64,000 nucleotides of DNA from Thermodesulfobacteriota bacterium (GCA_028278025.1 JANQFE010000016.1:1-64000), one strand, 5' to 3'. Counted from the first letter of the stretch, positions 43,219 to 53,149 are shown. The notes: generated by a model from the letters alone, not told the origin. Program-made: numbers and translations.

Positions 43219-46215
43219 TCAGAGCGCTTCATCAAGCGCAGCCAAGATTTGCCGGTCGGTAAACTGCCTGAGCTTGGCAGCCTTGTTCGGGCATGCGCTC
43301 ACACAGGCCCCGCAGCCCTGGCAAAGCGCTTCCACTACCAGTGCAACGCCCTTGTCGGCATCTTTAACCCGTGCACCGTACGGGCAGGCTTGCACGCACA
43401 GCTCACAGCCGCTGCACCAGGTTTCATTGACCTCGGAAACCGACTGGCCTGAGACAAGGCTGCCCCGTGATAAAATCAGGCTGGCCCGCTCGGCTGCTGC
43501 CTGGGCCTGCACCAGTGCTTCCTGTATATTCCTGGGTGAATGTGCCAGGCCACAGACAAATATGCCGTCCTTGATGACATCAACAGGACGAAACTTTACC
43601 TCGGCTTCTTTAAAAAATCCATCTTCAGTCACATCAATATCCAGCATTCCGGCCAGCACACTATTATCTGCAGGCACAACCCCGGTGCTCAACACCAGCA
43701 GATCCGGCGAGAGCGAAAAGGCTCCCCCTAAAACAGGATCGTTAACACTCACGGAAAGTTTTTCTTCCGCAGCCTCCACTACAGGCTTTTTGTCAGGTTC
43801 ATAGCGTATAAAAACAATGCCCTGTTCCCGGGCCCTGGTATAGTACTCTTCCATAAAACCATAGCTCATCAGCTCGCGGTACAGGATATATATTTGAATA
43901 TCCGGATTGCGTTCTTTAAGCTGCAGGGCGTTTTTAAGGGCCTGGGCGCAGCACACCCGGCTGCAGTACGGCCGCTCTGCTTCCATTGAGCCCACGCATT
44001 GTATCATAACCAGGGAATTAAGCTGCTGTGGATCCATCTGGCCGGCAGCAAGTCTCTCTTCAAGTTCTGTCTGGGTAATAATGCGTTCATTCTGTCCATA
44101 GAGATATTGCGTTGTCGTACCCTCATCAGCGCCTGTTGCAATAACAACAGCCCCGGCATCCAGCTCATACGGCTCGGAGTCGCTGCCCTGAAGTTTCGCA
44201 TAAAAAGCGCCTGCATGACCGCTGATATGCTCCACCACGGTTTCGGTGTGTACCGTGATAAGCGGATTTTCCGAGACACGCTTAAGCAGATCATCAAGCA
44301 GTGCCCGGCTGTCTTCCCCTTCAAGGGTGCTGTGAATGCTGCGCAGTTTGCCGCCGACTTCACCAGAGCGTTCTACCAGTTCAACCTGATGTCCATGCTC
44401 GGCGATCCTCAGGGCTGCGCTCAATCCGCTTGCACCGCCGCCGATCACAAGCCCTTTCGCGCTGACAATGCTTGACTGGACAGTGCGGGACGGCCGGGCA
44501 TAACGCAGCCTGGCAAGGGCCATGGAGATAAGTTTCCTGGCTTTACGGGTAGCGGCACTCCTGTTGTCCTGATGAACCCAGGCCAGTCCTTCGCGTATGT
44601 TCACTATTTCCAGTGGCAGATTACCAAACAGCTTTTGCCCTGTAAGGGCCGAACACCCGGCAGCAATTACATGGGTCGCGCCCATGTCCCTGATTTTGGT
44701 TTGAACCTGTGCGAGTGTTTCCGGCAAACACAGATGGGAGACCTCCCCGGCATGAATGACACCTGCAAGCTGCCCACTAAAGCTCACCAGTTCTTTAGTA
44801 TCCAGGGCCCTGGTGATTTCCTCACCGCAGGTACAGATAAAAACAGCTGCTTTCATGTCTTCAGCCTGTTCCCCGGACTGCTGGTCATCGCCCTGCATAT
44901 CACCGGGGGCTGCCAGCAGCAGGGATGCGTTTCCTGCCGCCGCACTCGCTTCGGTAAGGGTATCCGCAATATCCTTGGGGGCCGCTGCCGAGCCGCAAAC
45001 GAAAATTCCATCCCGTAAAGACTCGACCGATGAAAACGCTCTGGTTCGGCAGAATTCCCAGCGGTTGCGCTGCAGGCCCAGCATTTCACTGACCTGTACG
45101 AACTGAGCTGACGGAGTCTGTCCCACCGAGAGCACTATAAGGTCACACTGCTGCTGGATGGGCTGGCCGTCCTCGCCTAGAGCACTAAAAATGACATCAT
45201 GTGTCTTGAAATTCTGCATAACCCGCGGCACACGGCATCTGACAAACCGGATGCCCAGCTCATCGCGGGCCTTTTCAAAATAGCGGTAGTAGCCTTTCCC
45301 GGCGGTACGCAGGTCCATAAAATAGATACATACATCCGTACCCGGATATTTTTCCTTAATCATTATGGCCTCTTTGAGCGCATACATGCAGCAGGCCGAT
45401 GAACAGTAGTTGCGCTCCAGCGAGCGTGAACCGACACATTGCAGAAAGGCAACAGACTGGGGCTCTTTGTCGTCCGAGGGGCGCAGCAGGCTGCCCCGGG
45501 TAGGTCCGCTGCCGCTCAGCAGCCGCTCAAGCTCCAGGCTTGTAATAACATTGGGAAAGCGCTTGTATCCATACTGGGAAGCGGCCTGGGCATCAAACTC
45601 GTCAAAACCGGTAGAAAGAATGATGGCACCGACGCTCAGGGTGTTTTCGCTGGTCTGCATATCAAGGTTTATGGCTTTTGTCGGACATACCTCTTCACAT
45701 GCCCTGCAGCGGGTGCAGTGCTGTGCATCAATCGTATAGGTTTTGGCAAGGGCCGTCGGGTTGGCCAGGTAAGCGGCTTTGCGCTTTCCGAGCCCCTGGT
45801 TAAACTCTTCATCCACCTCGACCGGACACACCTCACTACATTTGCCGCATCCTATACACAGGTCAGGATGAATCCCGCTTGAGCGGGTTGCAGTGCTGAC
45901 CGCAAAATTACCGGCTTCACCCTCAACCCCTGTGATTTCGGTTGCGGAAAGTATCTCGATATTGTGATGGACCAGCCCGCGCCTGAGACAGTACTGTGAG
46001 GACCTGTCCCTGGAGAAAATCGGCAGCACCTTGCACATGCCGCAATGGTCATCCGGGAACCACCGGTCAAGCTGCAGCAGCGTGCCGCCGATATGCGTCT
46101 TGCGGTCACACAGGTATACCCTGTGGCCCAGCTCGGCCAGCTCCAGGGCTGCCTTGATACCGGCAATGCCGGCCCCGATCACTAATGCGCTATCTGGTTT
46201 GTCTTTACTGTTCAA
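43219..46215 (-). CDS. hdrA: Double HdrA-like flavoprotein (two fused FAD modules)
   Basis: 998 aa. First half: FAD fold at the very start (ALVIGAGIAGIKAAL), lacking the usual N-terminal CxCG domain, then CIGCGKCSEVCPVEV and CTRCRACEEVCPTKA. Second half (~from residue 465): VFICTCGEEITR N-terminal domain, FAD fold GLVIGGGASGLSAALR, and C-terminal CSGCELCVQACPYGA and CQGCGACVSACPNKA. Two HdrA units in tandem on one chain, each with a YCS-type CC segment (NYCSSACC, PYCSRVCC). Likely site of flavin-based electron branching. TTG start without a strong ribosome site, preceded by a repeat D spacer. Confidence 0.87.
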   Translation of the reverse strand: MNSKDKPDSALVIGAGIAGIKAALELAELGHRVYLCDRKTHIGGTLLQLDRWFPDDHCGMCKVLPIFSRDRSSQYCLRRGLVHHNIEILSATEITGVEGEAGNFAVSTATRSSGIHPDLCIGCGKCSEVCPVEVDEEFNQGLGKRKAAYLANPTALAKTYTIDAQHCTRCRACEEVCPTKAINLDMQTSENTLSVGAIILSTGFDEFDAQAASQYGYKRFPNVITSLELERLLSGSGPTRGSLLRPSDDKEPQSVAFLQCVGSRSLERNYCSSACCMYALKEAIMIKEKYPGTDVCIYFMDLRTAGKGYYRYFEKARDELGIRFVRCRVPRVMQNFKTHDVIFSALGEDGQPIQQQCDLIVLSVGQTPSAQFVQVSEMLGLQRNRWEFCRTRAFSSVESLRDGIFVCGSAAAPKDIADTLTEASAAAGNASLLLAAPGDMQGDDQQSGEQAEDMKAAVFICTCGEEITRALDTKELVSFSGQLAGVIHAGEVSHLCLPETLAQVQTKIRDMGATHVIAAGCSALTGQKLFGNLPLEIVNIREGLAWVHQDNRSAATRKARKLISMALARLRYARPSRTVQSSIVSAKGLVIGGGASGLSAALRIAEHGHQVELVERSGEVGGKLRSIHSTLEGEDSRALLDDLLKRVSENPLITVHTETVVEHISGHAGAFYAKLQGSDSEPYELDAGAVVIATGADEGTTTQYLYGQNERIITQTELEERLAAGQMDPQQLNSLVMIQCVGSMEAERPYCSRVCCAQALKNALQLKERNPDIQIYILYRELMSYGFMEEYYTRAREQGIVFIRYEPDKKPVVEAAEEKLSVSVNDPVLGGAFSLSPDLLVLSTGVVPADNSVLAGMLDIDVTEDGFFKEAEVKFRPVDVIKDGIFVCGLAHSPRNIQEALVQAQAAAERASLILSRGSLVSGQSVSEVNETWCSGCELCVQACPYGARVKDADKGVALVVEALCQGCGACVSACPNKAAKLRQFTDRQILAALDEAL

Positions 46216-46230
46216 ATTACAAGCCTTAAT

Positions 46231-46309
46231 AATTATCTGTTGTTAATTGTCCGTTGTCTGTTGCTTTTTCTATTCACGAATTACCAATCACCAATTACGA
46301 TTCAACCTT
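46231..46309 (-). repeat. Gene-end spacer repeat D (copy c)
   Basis: Minus strand: AATCGTAATTGGTGATTGG, AATTCGTGAATAGAAAAAGC and AACAGACAACGGACAATT units, starting directly after the stop of hdrA. Closely matches copy e at 56861-56922. Confidence 0.7.
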
Positions 46310-48283
46310 TCATTCATACTCTTTCGTAAATACATCCACGATATTGAAAAACTGTTTGGGCGTCCAGTTTTTATGCTTCATAGCTTTTGAAGGACAGGTA
46401 GCCGCGCAGGCACCGCAGCCCTCACATATGGCCTCGTTAACACTGGCCAGCTTCTGTTTCTCATCCAAAGTAATGGCCTTATAGGCACAGATTGACACGC
46501 ACTGACCGCAACCCACACAAAGCTCTTCATCCACATAAGCTATAGCGGGATCATGCAGCAGCTCCTCCCGGGAGAACAGGGACAGTATCCGGCTTGCAGC
46601 ACCGCTGGCCGAGGCAATCGTGTCCGGGATGTCCTTGGGCCACTGGGCAGTACCGGCAAGGTAGATGCCTGACGTGAGGGTATCTACCGGCCGCAGCTTT
46701 AAATGGGCCTCGGTGAAAAAACCGTTCTGATCGGCAATGATGTTCAGCACCCGGGCAAGGTCTTTGGCATCGGTACGCGGCACCATGGCGGTTGCCAGCA
46801 CCACCATATCCGCGGCAATCTCAATGCTCTTGCCGGTCAGAGTATCAACTCCCCAGACCTTGAGCTTATCACCATCGCGAAACACCTTTGACACCCGGCC
46901 GCGCAGATACATTGTGCGGCCCTTTTCAACCACATTCTGCACAAACTCCTCGGTGCCTTTTACATCAGAGCGAATATCCATATAGAAGACATAGGCCTGT
47001 CCCTCGGGTATGCTGCGTTTATACAGCAGCGATTGCTTGGCCACATACAGGCAGCAGACCCGCGAGCAGTAGGATTTGCCGTGCTCCTGATCACGCGAAC
47101 CGACACACTGGATAAACACCACTTCTTTGGGCACCTTGCCGTCTGAGGGGCGTTTGACAACTCCGCCGGTTGGCCCTGTAGGCGAGAGCAGCCGTTCAAG
47201 CTGCATTCCGTCGATAATATCAGGATCATCACTGTACTCGGGGGCAATGCCCCTGGTAATCAGATCATACCCGGTTGCAACCACGATAGCACCCAGTTCT
47301 TCCTCGATAACCGTGTCTTTCTGATCATAGGAAATAGCATTCTCGCTGCAGACCTGCTCACAGGCGCTGCACCCGTCATCACTAAAATGAGCACACGACA
47401 GCACATCTATTACCGGCCTGAAGGGTACTGCCTGGGCAAAGGGCCGGTAAATTGCCTTTCGGTCAGACAGTCCGCGGTCAAATTCAGACGGAACAGCAAC
47501 CGGGCATACCTCAAAACAGCGTCCGCAATTGGTACACTTCGTCTCATCGACACAGGTGGCTTTTGCGCGGATTTTCACTGCGAAATTACCCACATACCCC
47601 GAGACTTCCTCAATATCGGCATAGGCATACAGCCTGATCCGGGGATGGGCGGCAACCTCCGCCATCATAGGGGCTACCAGGCATGCCGGGCGATCAAGCG
47701 TTGGAAACGTACCGGACAACTGGGCCGCATGCCCGCCGATGCTGGGAGAGCTTTCCACCAGCACCACCTCATACCCTCCATTGGCAATACGCAACGCAGC
47801 CTGCATGCCGGCCACACCTCCGCCGATCACCAGGACCTTTTTATTAAGATTAATGACCGCCGGGGTCAGGGCCATGTTGAGCTTGAGCCGGTCGATGGTA
47901 GCCTTGATGATCGCGATGGCTTTCCTGGTTGCGGTCTGGCGGTCATTGGCGTGCGGCCAGCTGCAGTGTTCCCTGATGTTGGCAACTTCCTGATGGTAGG
48001 GGTTAAGGCCCTCTGCCTGTACCAGACCCCGAAATGTTTTTTCATGCAGCGAGGGCGAGCAATTGGCGTTTATAACGGCATTAAGATTGTGATCCTTGAT
48101 GGCCTTGCGTATCAGTTCCTGACCCGGCTCGGAGCACATGTACTGATAATGCTCAGCGTGCACCACGCCCGGGTAGCTGCTTATCTCCTGCACTACCTTC
48201 TCAACATCTACTGACTGGGCAACATTAAGCCCGCAGTGGCAGACAAAAACGCCGATTCTTTTATCTTTCCCGCTCTGTTCCAT
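46310..48283 (-). CDS. hdrA: HdrA-like flavoprotein (first of the 650-aa pair in coordinate order)
   Basis: 657 aa, canonical HdrA build: N-terminal domain with FVCHCGLN (Cys15/Cys17), FAD fold VLVIGGGVAGMQAALR (~150), CTNCGRCFEVCPVAV (~250) and CSACEQVCSENAI, SYCSRVCC, and two C-terminal [4Fe-4S] motifs CVGCGQCVSICAYKAI and CEGCGACAATCPSKAM for ferredoxin exchange. Flavin-based electron bifurcation is the role of HdrA in methanogens; here assumed. The ATG has no ribosome site and directly follows a repeat D spacer. Confidence 0.92.
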   Translation of the reverse strand: MEQSGKDKRIGVFVCHCGLNVAQSVDVEKVVQEISSYPGVVHAEHYQYMCSEPGQELIRKAIKDHNLNAVINANCSPSLHEKTFRGLVQAEGLNPYHQEVANIREHCSWPHANDRQTATRKAIAIIKATIDRLKLNMALTPAVINLNKKVLVIGGGVAGMQAALRIANGGYEVVLVESSPSIGGHAAQLSGTFPTLDRPACLVAPMMAEVAAHPRIRLYAYADIEEVSGYVGNFAVKIRAKATCVDETKCTNCGRCFEVCPVAVPSEFDRGLSDRKAIYRPFAQAVPFRPVIDVLSCAHFSDDGCSACEQVCSENAISYDQKDTVIEEELGAIVVATGYDLITRGIAPEYSDDPDIIDGMQLERLLSPTGPTGGVVKRPSDGKVPKEVVFIQCVGSRDQEHGKSYCSRVCCLYVAKQSLLYKRSIPEGQAYVFYMDIRSDVKGTEEFVQNVVEKGRTMYLRGRVSKVFRDGDKLKVWGVDTLTGKSIEIAADMVVLATAMVPRTDAKDLARVLNIIADQNGFFTEAHLKLRPVDTLTSGIYLAGTAQWPKDIPDTIASASGAASRILSLFSREELLHDPAIAYVDEELCVGCGQCVSICAYKAITLDEKQKLASVNEAICEGCGACAATCPSKAMKHKNWTPKQFFNIVDVFTKEYE

Positions 48284-48284
48284 G

Positions 48285-48412
48285 TTTGTTTCTTGTTGCT
48301 CGTTACTCGTTGCTAGTTATCAATTACGAATTACCAATTATGAATTACGAACCGGTTGTTTCTCAGCACTCAGAACTCATTGCTCATCACTCATTACTCA
48401 TCCCTCATTTCC
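48285..48412 (-). repeat. Gene-end spacer repeat D (copy d)
   Basis: Minus strand: GAGGGATGAGTAATGAGTGA, GAGTTCTGAGTGCTGAG, AATTCATAATTGGTAATTCG and GAGTAACGAGCAACAAG units. The repeat supplies the last three codons (Asn-Glu-Gly) and TGA of the upstream hdrA gene and runs up to the ATG of the next hdrA. Confidence 0.75.
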
Positions 48413-50149
48413 CGCTGCCGCCAGTGTATCTGTGACTACCTCATCCTGCGAAAACAACTCCAGCACACTGCTGGCGGCTCCGCTGCCCATGGCAACGGAA
48501 TCCGGAATATCCCGGGGCCCCTGGGCCGTACCGGCAACATAAATGCCGGCGACCGACGTTTCCAGCGGCCGCAGCTTCGGGTGGGCCTCGGCAATAAATC
48601 CATATTCATTGGTAGCTATACCAAGCTTGCGGGCCAGGTCTTTAGCGCCTTCGGAAGGCATCATGGCCATACCCAGCACCACCATATCACAGGCAATATC
48701 AACTTTTTGACCGGTAAGCGTATCCGCGCCCTGAACCCTGAGTGTATCGCCGTCACGGAAAATCTTGGAAACCCGTCCCCGCAGGTACATAACACCGTAT
48801 TCCTCCACAGCCCGCTGCACAAACTCTTCATAGCCTTTTCCGGTGGTGCGCTGGTCCATATAAAAAACATAGGCCTGCCCGTCATGCACCACATGCCGAT
48901 AGAGCAGGGCCTGCTTGGCCAGGTACATGCAGCACACCCGTGAACAATAAGATACACCATGCTCCGGATCACGCGAGCCTATACAGGACACAAACACAAC
49001 CTCCTTGGGCTCCTTGCCGTCGGAAGGCCTGCGCACCACTCCCGCGGTCGGGCCGGAAGGACACAGGACGCGCTCAAATTCAAGGCCGTGAACAATATCG
49101 GGATCATCATAGAATTCGCTGATCTCCTTCTTGGGCATCAGGTCAAAGCCGGCAGTCACCACAATCGCCCCGACTTTTTCCTCCAGGATGGTATCCTGCT
49201 GATCATAGTCAATGGCCTGCAGGGGGCAAATCTGGGAGCACACCTGACACAGACCGGTAGTAAAATGTCCGCATACCTCCCGGTTGATAACCGGTTTGTT
49301 GGGTACGGCCTGGGCAAACGGTATCGAAATCGCCTTAGCCTGGTTAAAGGGTAGCTGCTGGTTGTATTCCGAAGCAACCGGTGTGAGGCACTTTTGCTGA
49401 CAAATTCCGCACCCGTTACACTTATCCCAGTCAACATAGGTAGCTTTCTTTCTGATCTTCACCGTAAAATCACCGACCGAGCCGCTGACCGATTCTATCT
49501 CGCTGTAGGCCATTATGGTAATGTTGGGATGCTGCCCGACCTCAACCATCTTGGGGGTTCCGATACACTGGGGACAGTCCAGCGTGGGAAACACCTCCGC
49601 GTATTGCAGCATGTGACCTCCGATACTGGAGGTCTTTTCTACCAGCAGCACTTCATAACCGGCATCTGCTATATCAAGAGAGGTCTGGATGCCGGCTATA
49701 CCGCCGCCGATTACCAAGGCCCGCTTGGTGATGCGTGTTGTCACCCCGGGCAGTGCCTGGGCGCCACGGATTTTTGCAACTGCATTATCAAGGGCCTCAA
49801 TGACCCTGGCCGTAGTCTCTTCCGCCGTCTCAAAGCGCGGCCAGGAAAAATAGTCTTCCAGGTCTACGATTTCAACCTGGTGGGACTGCAAACCCTGTGA
49901 TGCGAGCACCCTGCGCAGGTTTTCCTCGTGGGTTGCCGCAGAGCAGGTGGTTATGACTACTCCGTCCAGATTATCGGCGGTTATCTGCTGCTGCAGGTGT
50001 GCACAGGTGGGATCAAGGCACAGGTCCTCGGCAGCCGAGGCATGCACAACATCGGAAAGACTGCTGACCGCTGCGGTCACGTCATCCTTGTTGAGTGCTC
50101 CGGCAGCCCTCAAATTACAATAGCAGAGAAATACGCCGATTCTAGCCAT
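48398..50149 (-). CDS. hdrA: HdrA-like flavoprotein lacking the C-terminal ferredoxin domain
   Basis: 583 aa. N-terminal VFLCYCNLRAAG (Cys-x-Cys kept), FAD fold ALVIGGGIAGIQTSLD, CNGCGICQQKCLTPV, CQVCSQICPLQAI, and SYCSRVCCMYLAKQA. It ends after the SGAASSVLELFSQDE segment, without the two C-terminal [4Fe-4S] motifs present in its neighbour, so it probably cannot pass electrons to ferredoxin itself. Overlaps the NuoG-like gene by 8 bp, which suggests that it takes electrons from the NuoEF-G module. Confidence 0.9.
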   Translation of the reverse strand: MARIGVFLCYCNLRAAGALNKDDVTAAVSSLSDVVHASAAEDLCLDPTCAHLQQQITADNLDGVVITTCSAATHEENLRRVLASQGLQSHQVEIVDLEDYFSWPRFETAEETTARVIEALDNAVAKIRGAQALPGVTTRITKRALVIGGGIAGIQTSLDIADAGYEVLLVEKTSSIGGHMLQYAEVFPTLDCPQCIGTPKMVEVGQHPNITIMAYSEIESVSGSVGDFTVKIRKKATYVDWDKCNGCGICQQKCLTPVASEYNQQLPFNQAKAISIPFAQAVPNKPVINREVCGHFTTGLCQVCSQICPLQAIDYDQQDTILEEKVGAIVVTAGFDLMPKKEISEFYDDPDIVHGLEFERVLCPSGPTAGVVRRPSDGKEPKEVVFVSCIGSRDPEHGVSYCSRVCCMYLAKQALLYRHVVHDGQAYVFYMDQRTTGKGYEEFVQRAVEEYGVMYLRGRVSKIFRDGDTLRVQGADTLTGQKVDIACDMVVLGMAMMPSEGAKDLARKLGIATNEYGFIAEAHPKLRPLETSVAGIYVAGTAQGPRDIPDSVAMGSGAASSVLELFSQDEVVTDTLAAAGNEG

Positions 50150-50750
50150 CCTTTTCTCCAGAGCGCTGTTTATTTCGTTGCCAGAGAAACTCCGGCTTGC
50201 CGTCTACAATTCTGATTGCCCCGGTCGGGCAGACATAAGCACATCCCCCGCAGGCAATACACTCTTCGGGAGGCTCATAAAACGGGGCAGCCACTTCCTT
50301 TTCAAATCCGCGGTCAACAAAATTGAGCAGATGTTTTTCAGAAACCTCATGACAGACCCGCACGCACAAACCGCACAGAATACATTCATGTTCGTCTCTT
50401 TCAAAACGCGGTTTGTCAACACCCAGCTGCTGTGCCAGGGCCTGAATCCTTTCCGAGTCCGGACACCTGGTCAGCAATAGCTCTATAATACCGCGCCGCA
50501 GGCGCAGAACCCTTTCAGAGTTTGTTTTCACTTCAAGTCCCTGGGCAACGGGGTACAGGCAGGACACAACCACGCGGGACCACCCGCGCTGTACGACCTC
50601 CACGCTGCACAGGCGGCAGGACCCGTGGGCACTCAGAACCGGATGGTAGCAGAGCGTAGGAATTTCTATGCCGAACATCCTGGCAGCTTCCAGAATGGTC
50701 GTGCCTTCCGTGACTCCTATCTCTTTGCCGTCTATGGTCAGCGTGATCAT
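50142..50750 (-). CDS. NuoG N-terminal/HoxU-like iron-sulfur subunit
   Basis: 202 aa. [2Fe-2S] ferredoxin domain with LCYHPVLSAHGSCRLCSVEV-type spacing and a fourth Cys (VVSCLYP), the His/Cys G region, then CILCGLCVRVCHE (~122-134) and CIACGGCAYVCPTGAI (~163-178). Equivalent to the electron-transfer part of NuoG, HoxU or the gamma subunit of bifurcating hydrogenases, without a molybdopterin or H-cluster domain. Overlaps nuoF by 4 bp. Confidence 0.9.
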   Translation of the reverse strand: MITLTIDGKEIGVTEGTTILEAARMFGIEIPTLCYHPVLSAHGSCRLCSVEVVQRGWSRVVVSCLYPVAQGLEVKTNSERVLRLRRGIIELLLTRCPDSERIQALAQQLGVDKPRFERDEHECILCGLCVRVCHEVSEKHLLNFVDRGFEKEVAAPFYEPPEECIACGGCAYVCPTGAIRIVDGKPEFLWQRNKQRSGEKDG

Positions 50751-52672
50751 TTCCTACCCTCGGATCTCTTTCGTGCTGCTCCAAACTTGCAGACTTCAAT
50801 GCAGGCACCGCATTTAATACACTTTTCAGTATCAATACGGTGCGGTTGTTTCTTTTCGCCGAAGATTGCCTCGTTGGGACACTTCCTGGCACACAGCGTA
50901 CACCCGGTGCAGGCTTCCGGGTCGATATAATACTCGATCAAATCAGGACACACCCCGGCAGGGCAGCGTTTGTCCCTTATGTGAGCTTCATACTCATCCC
51001 TGAAGTAACTGAGGGTACTGATAACCGGGTTGGCAGCACTTGAACCCAGAGCGCACAGCGCTCCGTCCTGCAGTGTCAGAGCCAGGTCTTCAAGCAGCTC
51101 AATGTCGCCCTGGTTACCCTCCCCTGCGGTTATTCTACTCAGCACCTGGCGGGCCCGCCGGACACCCTCACGGCAGGGTACACACTTGCCGCAGGATTCA
51201 CCTTCAAGGAACTCCAGAAAATATTTGGCCACGTCCACCATACAGGTGTCCTCATCCATGACAATCATGCCGCCCGAGCCCATCATGGAGCCTGCTTCTG
51301 TGAGGGCCTCATAGTCAACCGGCAGATCAAGCAGTCGCTCGGGGATACACCCGCCCGATGGTCCTCCTGTCTGGACCGCCTTGAACTTCTTGCCCTGCGG
51401 AACTCCTCCGCCGATAGTATCGATGATCTCACGCAGGCTCACACCCATGGGAACTTCAACCAGCCCGGTATTGTTTATCTTTCCGACTAGGGAAAATATT
51501 TTTGTTCCTTTGCTGCGGTCCGTGCCGATAGAGGCATACCAGTCAGCCCCCCTGTTTATGATAAGCGGCACATTGGCCCATGTTTCAACATTATTGAGAT
51601 TGCTGGGTTTGTCCCAGAGCCCCCGTGCTACAGAACGGATATATTTTGCCCGGGGCTCTCCAATTTTTCCTTCCAGTGAGGCCATTAGTGACGTGGACTC
51701 ACCGCAGACAAAAGCGCCGCCGCCGCGGTTGATTTTAATTGAAAAGTTAAAATCAGTACCAAAAATATTCTCCCCCAGGATTCCGTATTCCCGGGCCTGT
51801 TCAATCGCCCGCCTGATTCGCTTGATTGCCAGGGGGTATTCATTGCGCACATATATATAGCCCTGGTGAGACCCTATGGCATAGGCACCAATAACCATCC
51901 CCTCCAGCACGCTGTGCGGATCACCTTCCAGAACACTTCTGTCCATATAAGCGCCGGGGTCACCCTCATCGGCATTACATATAACGTACCGGGGCGTTCC
52001 GGGGGCCTTACGACAGGACTCCCATTTAACCCCGGTAGGAAATCCGGCCCCGCCCCTTCCCCGCAGACCGGAACGCTTTACTTCACTGATAACCTGCTCG
52101 GACGTCATCTCGTGCAGGACTTTAAACAGGGCTGTATAGCCGCCCTTGGCAATATATTCACAAATGTTGCCCGGATCGATATAGCCGCAATTATGCAGCG
52201 CTATTTTGAGCTGTTTGTTATAGAAATCGATATCAGTGCATAGAGGAATATCCGCAAATACTGCAGGGGCTTCACTGATATCATAGGGAACGGTTTTGTC
52301 TTCAATTAAAAACCGTTCTGATTCGTCTTTTGCCAGAATCCACTCTGTATTGACTGCATTGTTTTGTAAGCTTGAAACCAACTCCAGGGCCTTATCAGGC
52401 GTCATTTTTTTTAAAAAAATGCGGGGCTTTTTGGGCTGCTGCACGCTGACAATGGGCTCCTGCTGGCAAAAACCCATGCAGCCGGTCTGTTCGAGCGCAA
52501 TATCCAGACCCGCTTTTTCTATCTCCCCTGCAAGCGCGTCCCAGACTTTTCCCGCACCTGTGGCCAGACCGCAGGTAGCCATCCCCACGCTGATTTTAAT
52601 CTTCTGCGGATGCAGCAGGGCCAGTCCTTGTTCACGAACTTCCTGTAAATCATTAAGTGATGTTATCTTCAT
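50747..52672 (-). CDS. nuoF: NuoF-like NADH-binding flavoprotein
   Basis: 641 aa. N-terminal thioredoxin-like [2Fe-2S] domain (Cys34; TGCMGFC), then the NuoF core with FMN/NADH motifs (GLRGRGGAGFPTGVKW; CNADEGDPGAYMDRS), the N3 cluster motif ESCGKCVPCREG and a C-terminal two-cubane ferredoxin domain (CTGCTLCARKCP, CIKCGACIEVCK). This long form is the type found in bifurcating hydrogenases (HydB) and other soluble NADH modules rather than in complex I. Overlaps nuoE by 4 bp. Entry or exit point of NAD(H) for the Hdr complex. Confidence 0.95.
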   Translation of the reverse strand: MKITSLNDLQEVREQGLALLHPQKIKISVGMATCGLATGAGKVWDALAGEIEKAGLDIALEQTGCMGFCQQEPIVSVQQPKKPRIFLKKMTPDKALELVSSLQNNAVNTEWILAKDESERFLIEDKTVPYDISEAPAVFADIPLCTDIDFYNKQLKIALHNCGYIDPGNICEYIAKGGYTALFKVLHEMTSEQVISEVKRSGLRGRGGAGFPTGVKWESCRKAPGTPRYVICNADEGDPGAYMDRSVLEGDPHSVLEGMVIGAYAIGSHQGYIYVRNEYPLAIKRIRRAIEQAREYGILGENIFGTDFNFSIKINRGGGAFVCGESTSLMASLEGKIGEPRAKYIRSVARGLWDKPSNLNNVETWANVPLIINRGADWYASIGTDRSKGTKIFSLVGKINNTGLVEVPMGVSLREIIDTIGGGVPQGKKFKAVQTGGPSGGCIPERLLDLPVDYEALTEAGSMMGSGGMIVMDEDTCMVDVAKYFLEFLEGESCGKCVPCREGVRRARQVLSRITAGEGNQGDIELLEDLALTLQDGALCALGSSAANPVISTLSYFRDEYEAHIRDKRCPAGVCPDLIEYYIDPEACTGCTLCARKCPNEAIFGEKKQPHRIDTEKCIKCGACIEVCKFGAARKRSEGRK

Positions 52673-53139
52673 TGCGATTCTGTGCGATACTGTTCCAGCA
52701 GCTTGGCCAGTTCATCCTGGGTCACGTTGCCGTAGGTTTCCTCGCCTACCACGACCACAGGGGCCAGGCTGCAGCAGCCTACACACCGGACGGTTTCCAG
52801 TGTAAACTGTTTATCTTTGGTTGTTTCTCCCGGTGTAATACCTAAATCTCTGTTTATCTTGTGCTCTATACCGGCCGCGCCCCTAACATGACAGGCGGTT
52901 CCGGTACACACACTGATAATATGTTTGCCGCGCGGTTTCAGGCTGAAAGCTTTAAAAAAGGTAGCAACGCCAAACACCTGACCTACCGGAATGTCAAGCT
53001 CGGCACTGACGGTTTCAAGGGCTTCACGGGGCAGATAATTAAATTCAGCCTGCACATCCTGTAAAATAGAGATGAGCATCTCTTTTTCGCCGTTGTACCC
53101 GGCAATTATTTCTTCTACTTTGGCAGCATCATATTCCAT
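52669..53139 (-). CDS. nuoE: NuoE-like [2Fe-2S] subunit
   Basis: 156 aa, thioredoxin-like fold. Four cluster Cys in CTGTACHVRGA (~79-84) and RCVGCCSLAPV (~120-124). Works with the NuoF-like flavoprotein in NADH oxidation or NAD+ reduction. Ten bp after hdrB and overlapping nuoF. Confidence 0.95.
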   Translation of the reverse strand: MEYDAAKVEEIIAGYNGEKEMLISILQDVQAEFNYLPREALETVSAELDIPVGQVFGVATFFKAFSLKPRGKHIISVCTGTACHVRGAAGIEHKINRDLGITPGETTKDKQFTLETVRCVGCCSLAPVVVVGEETYGNVTQDELAKLLEQYRTESQ

Positions 53140-53149
53140 TGCAGTATCC

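Noticed and set aside
47387-48214. 275-codon plus-strand frame inside hdrA
   Set aside because: Opposite-strand shadow of a conserved HdrA; long only because of codon bias.
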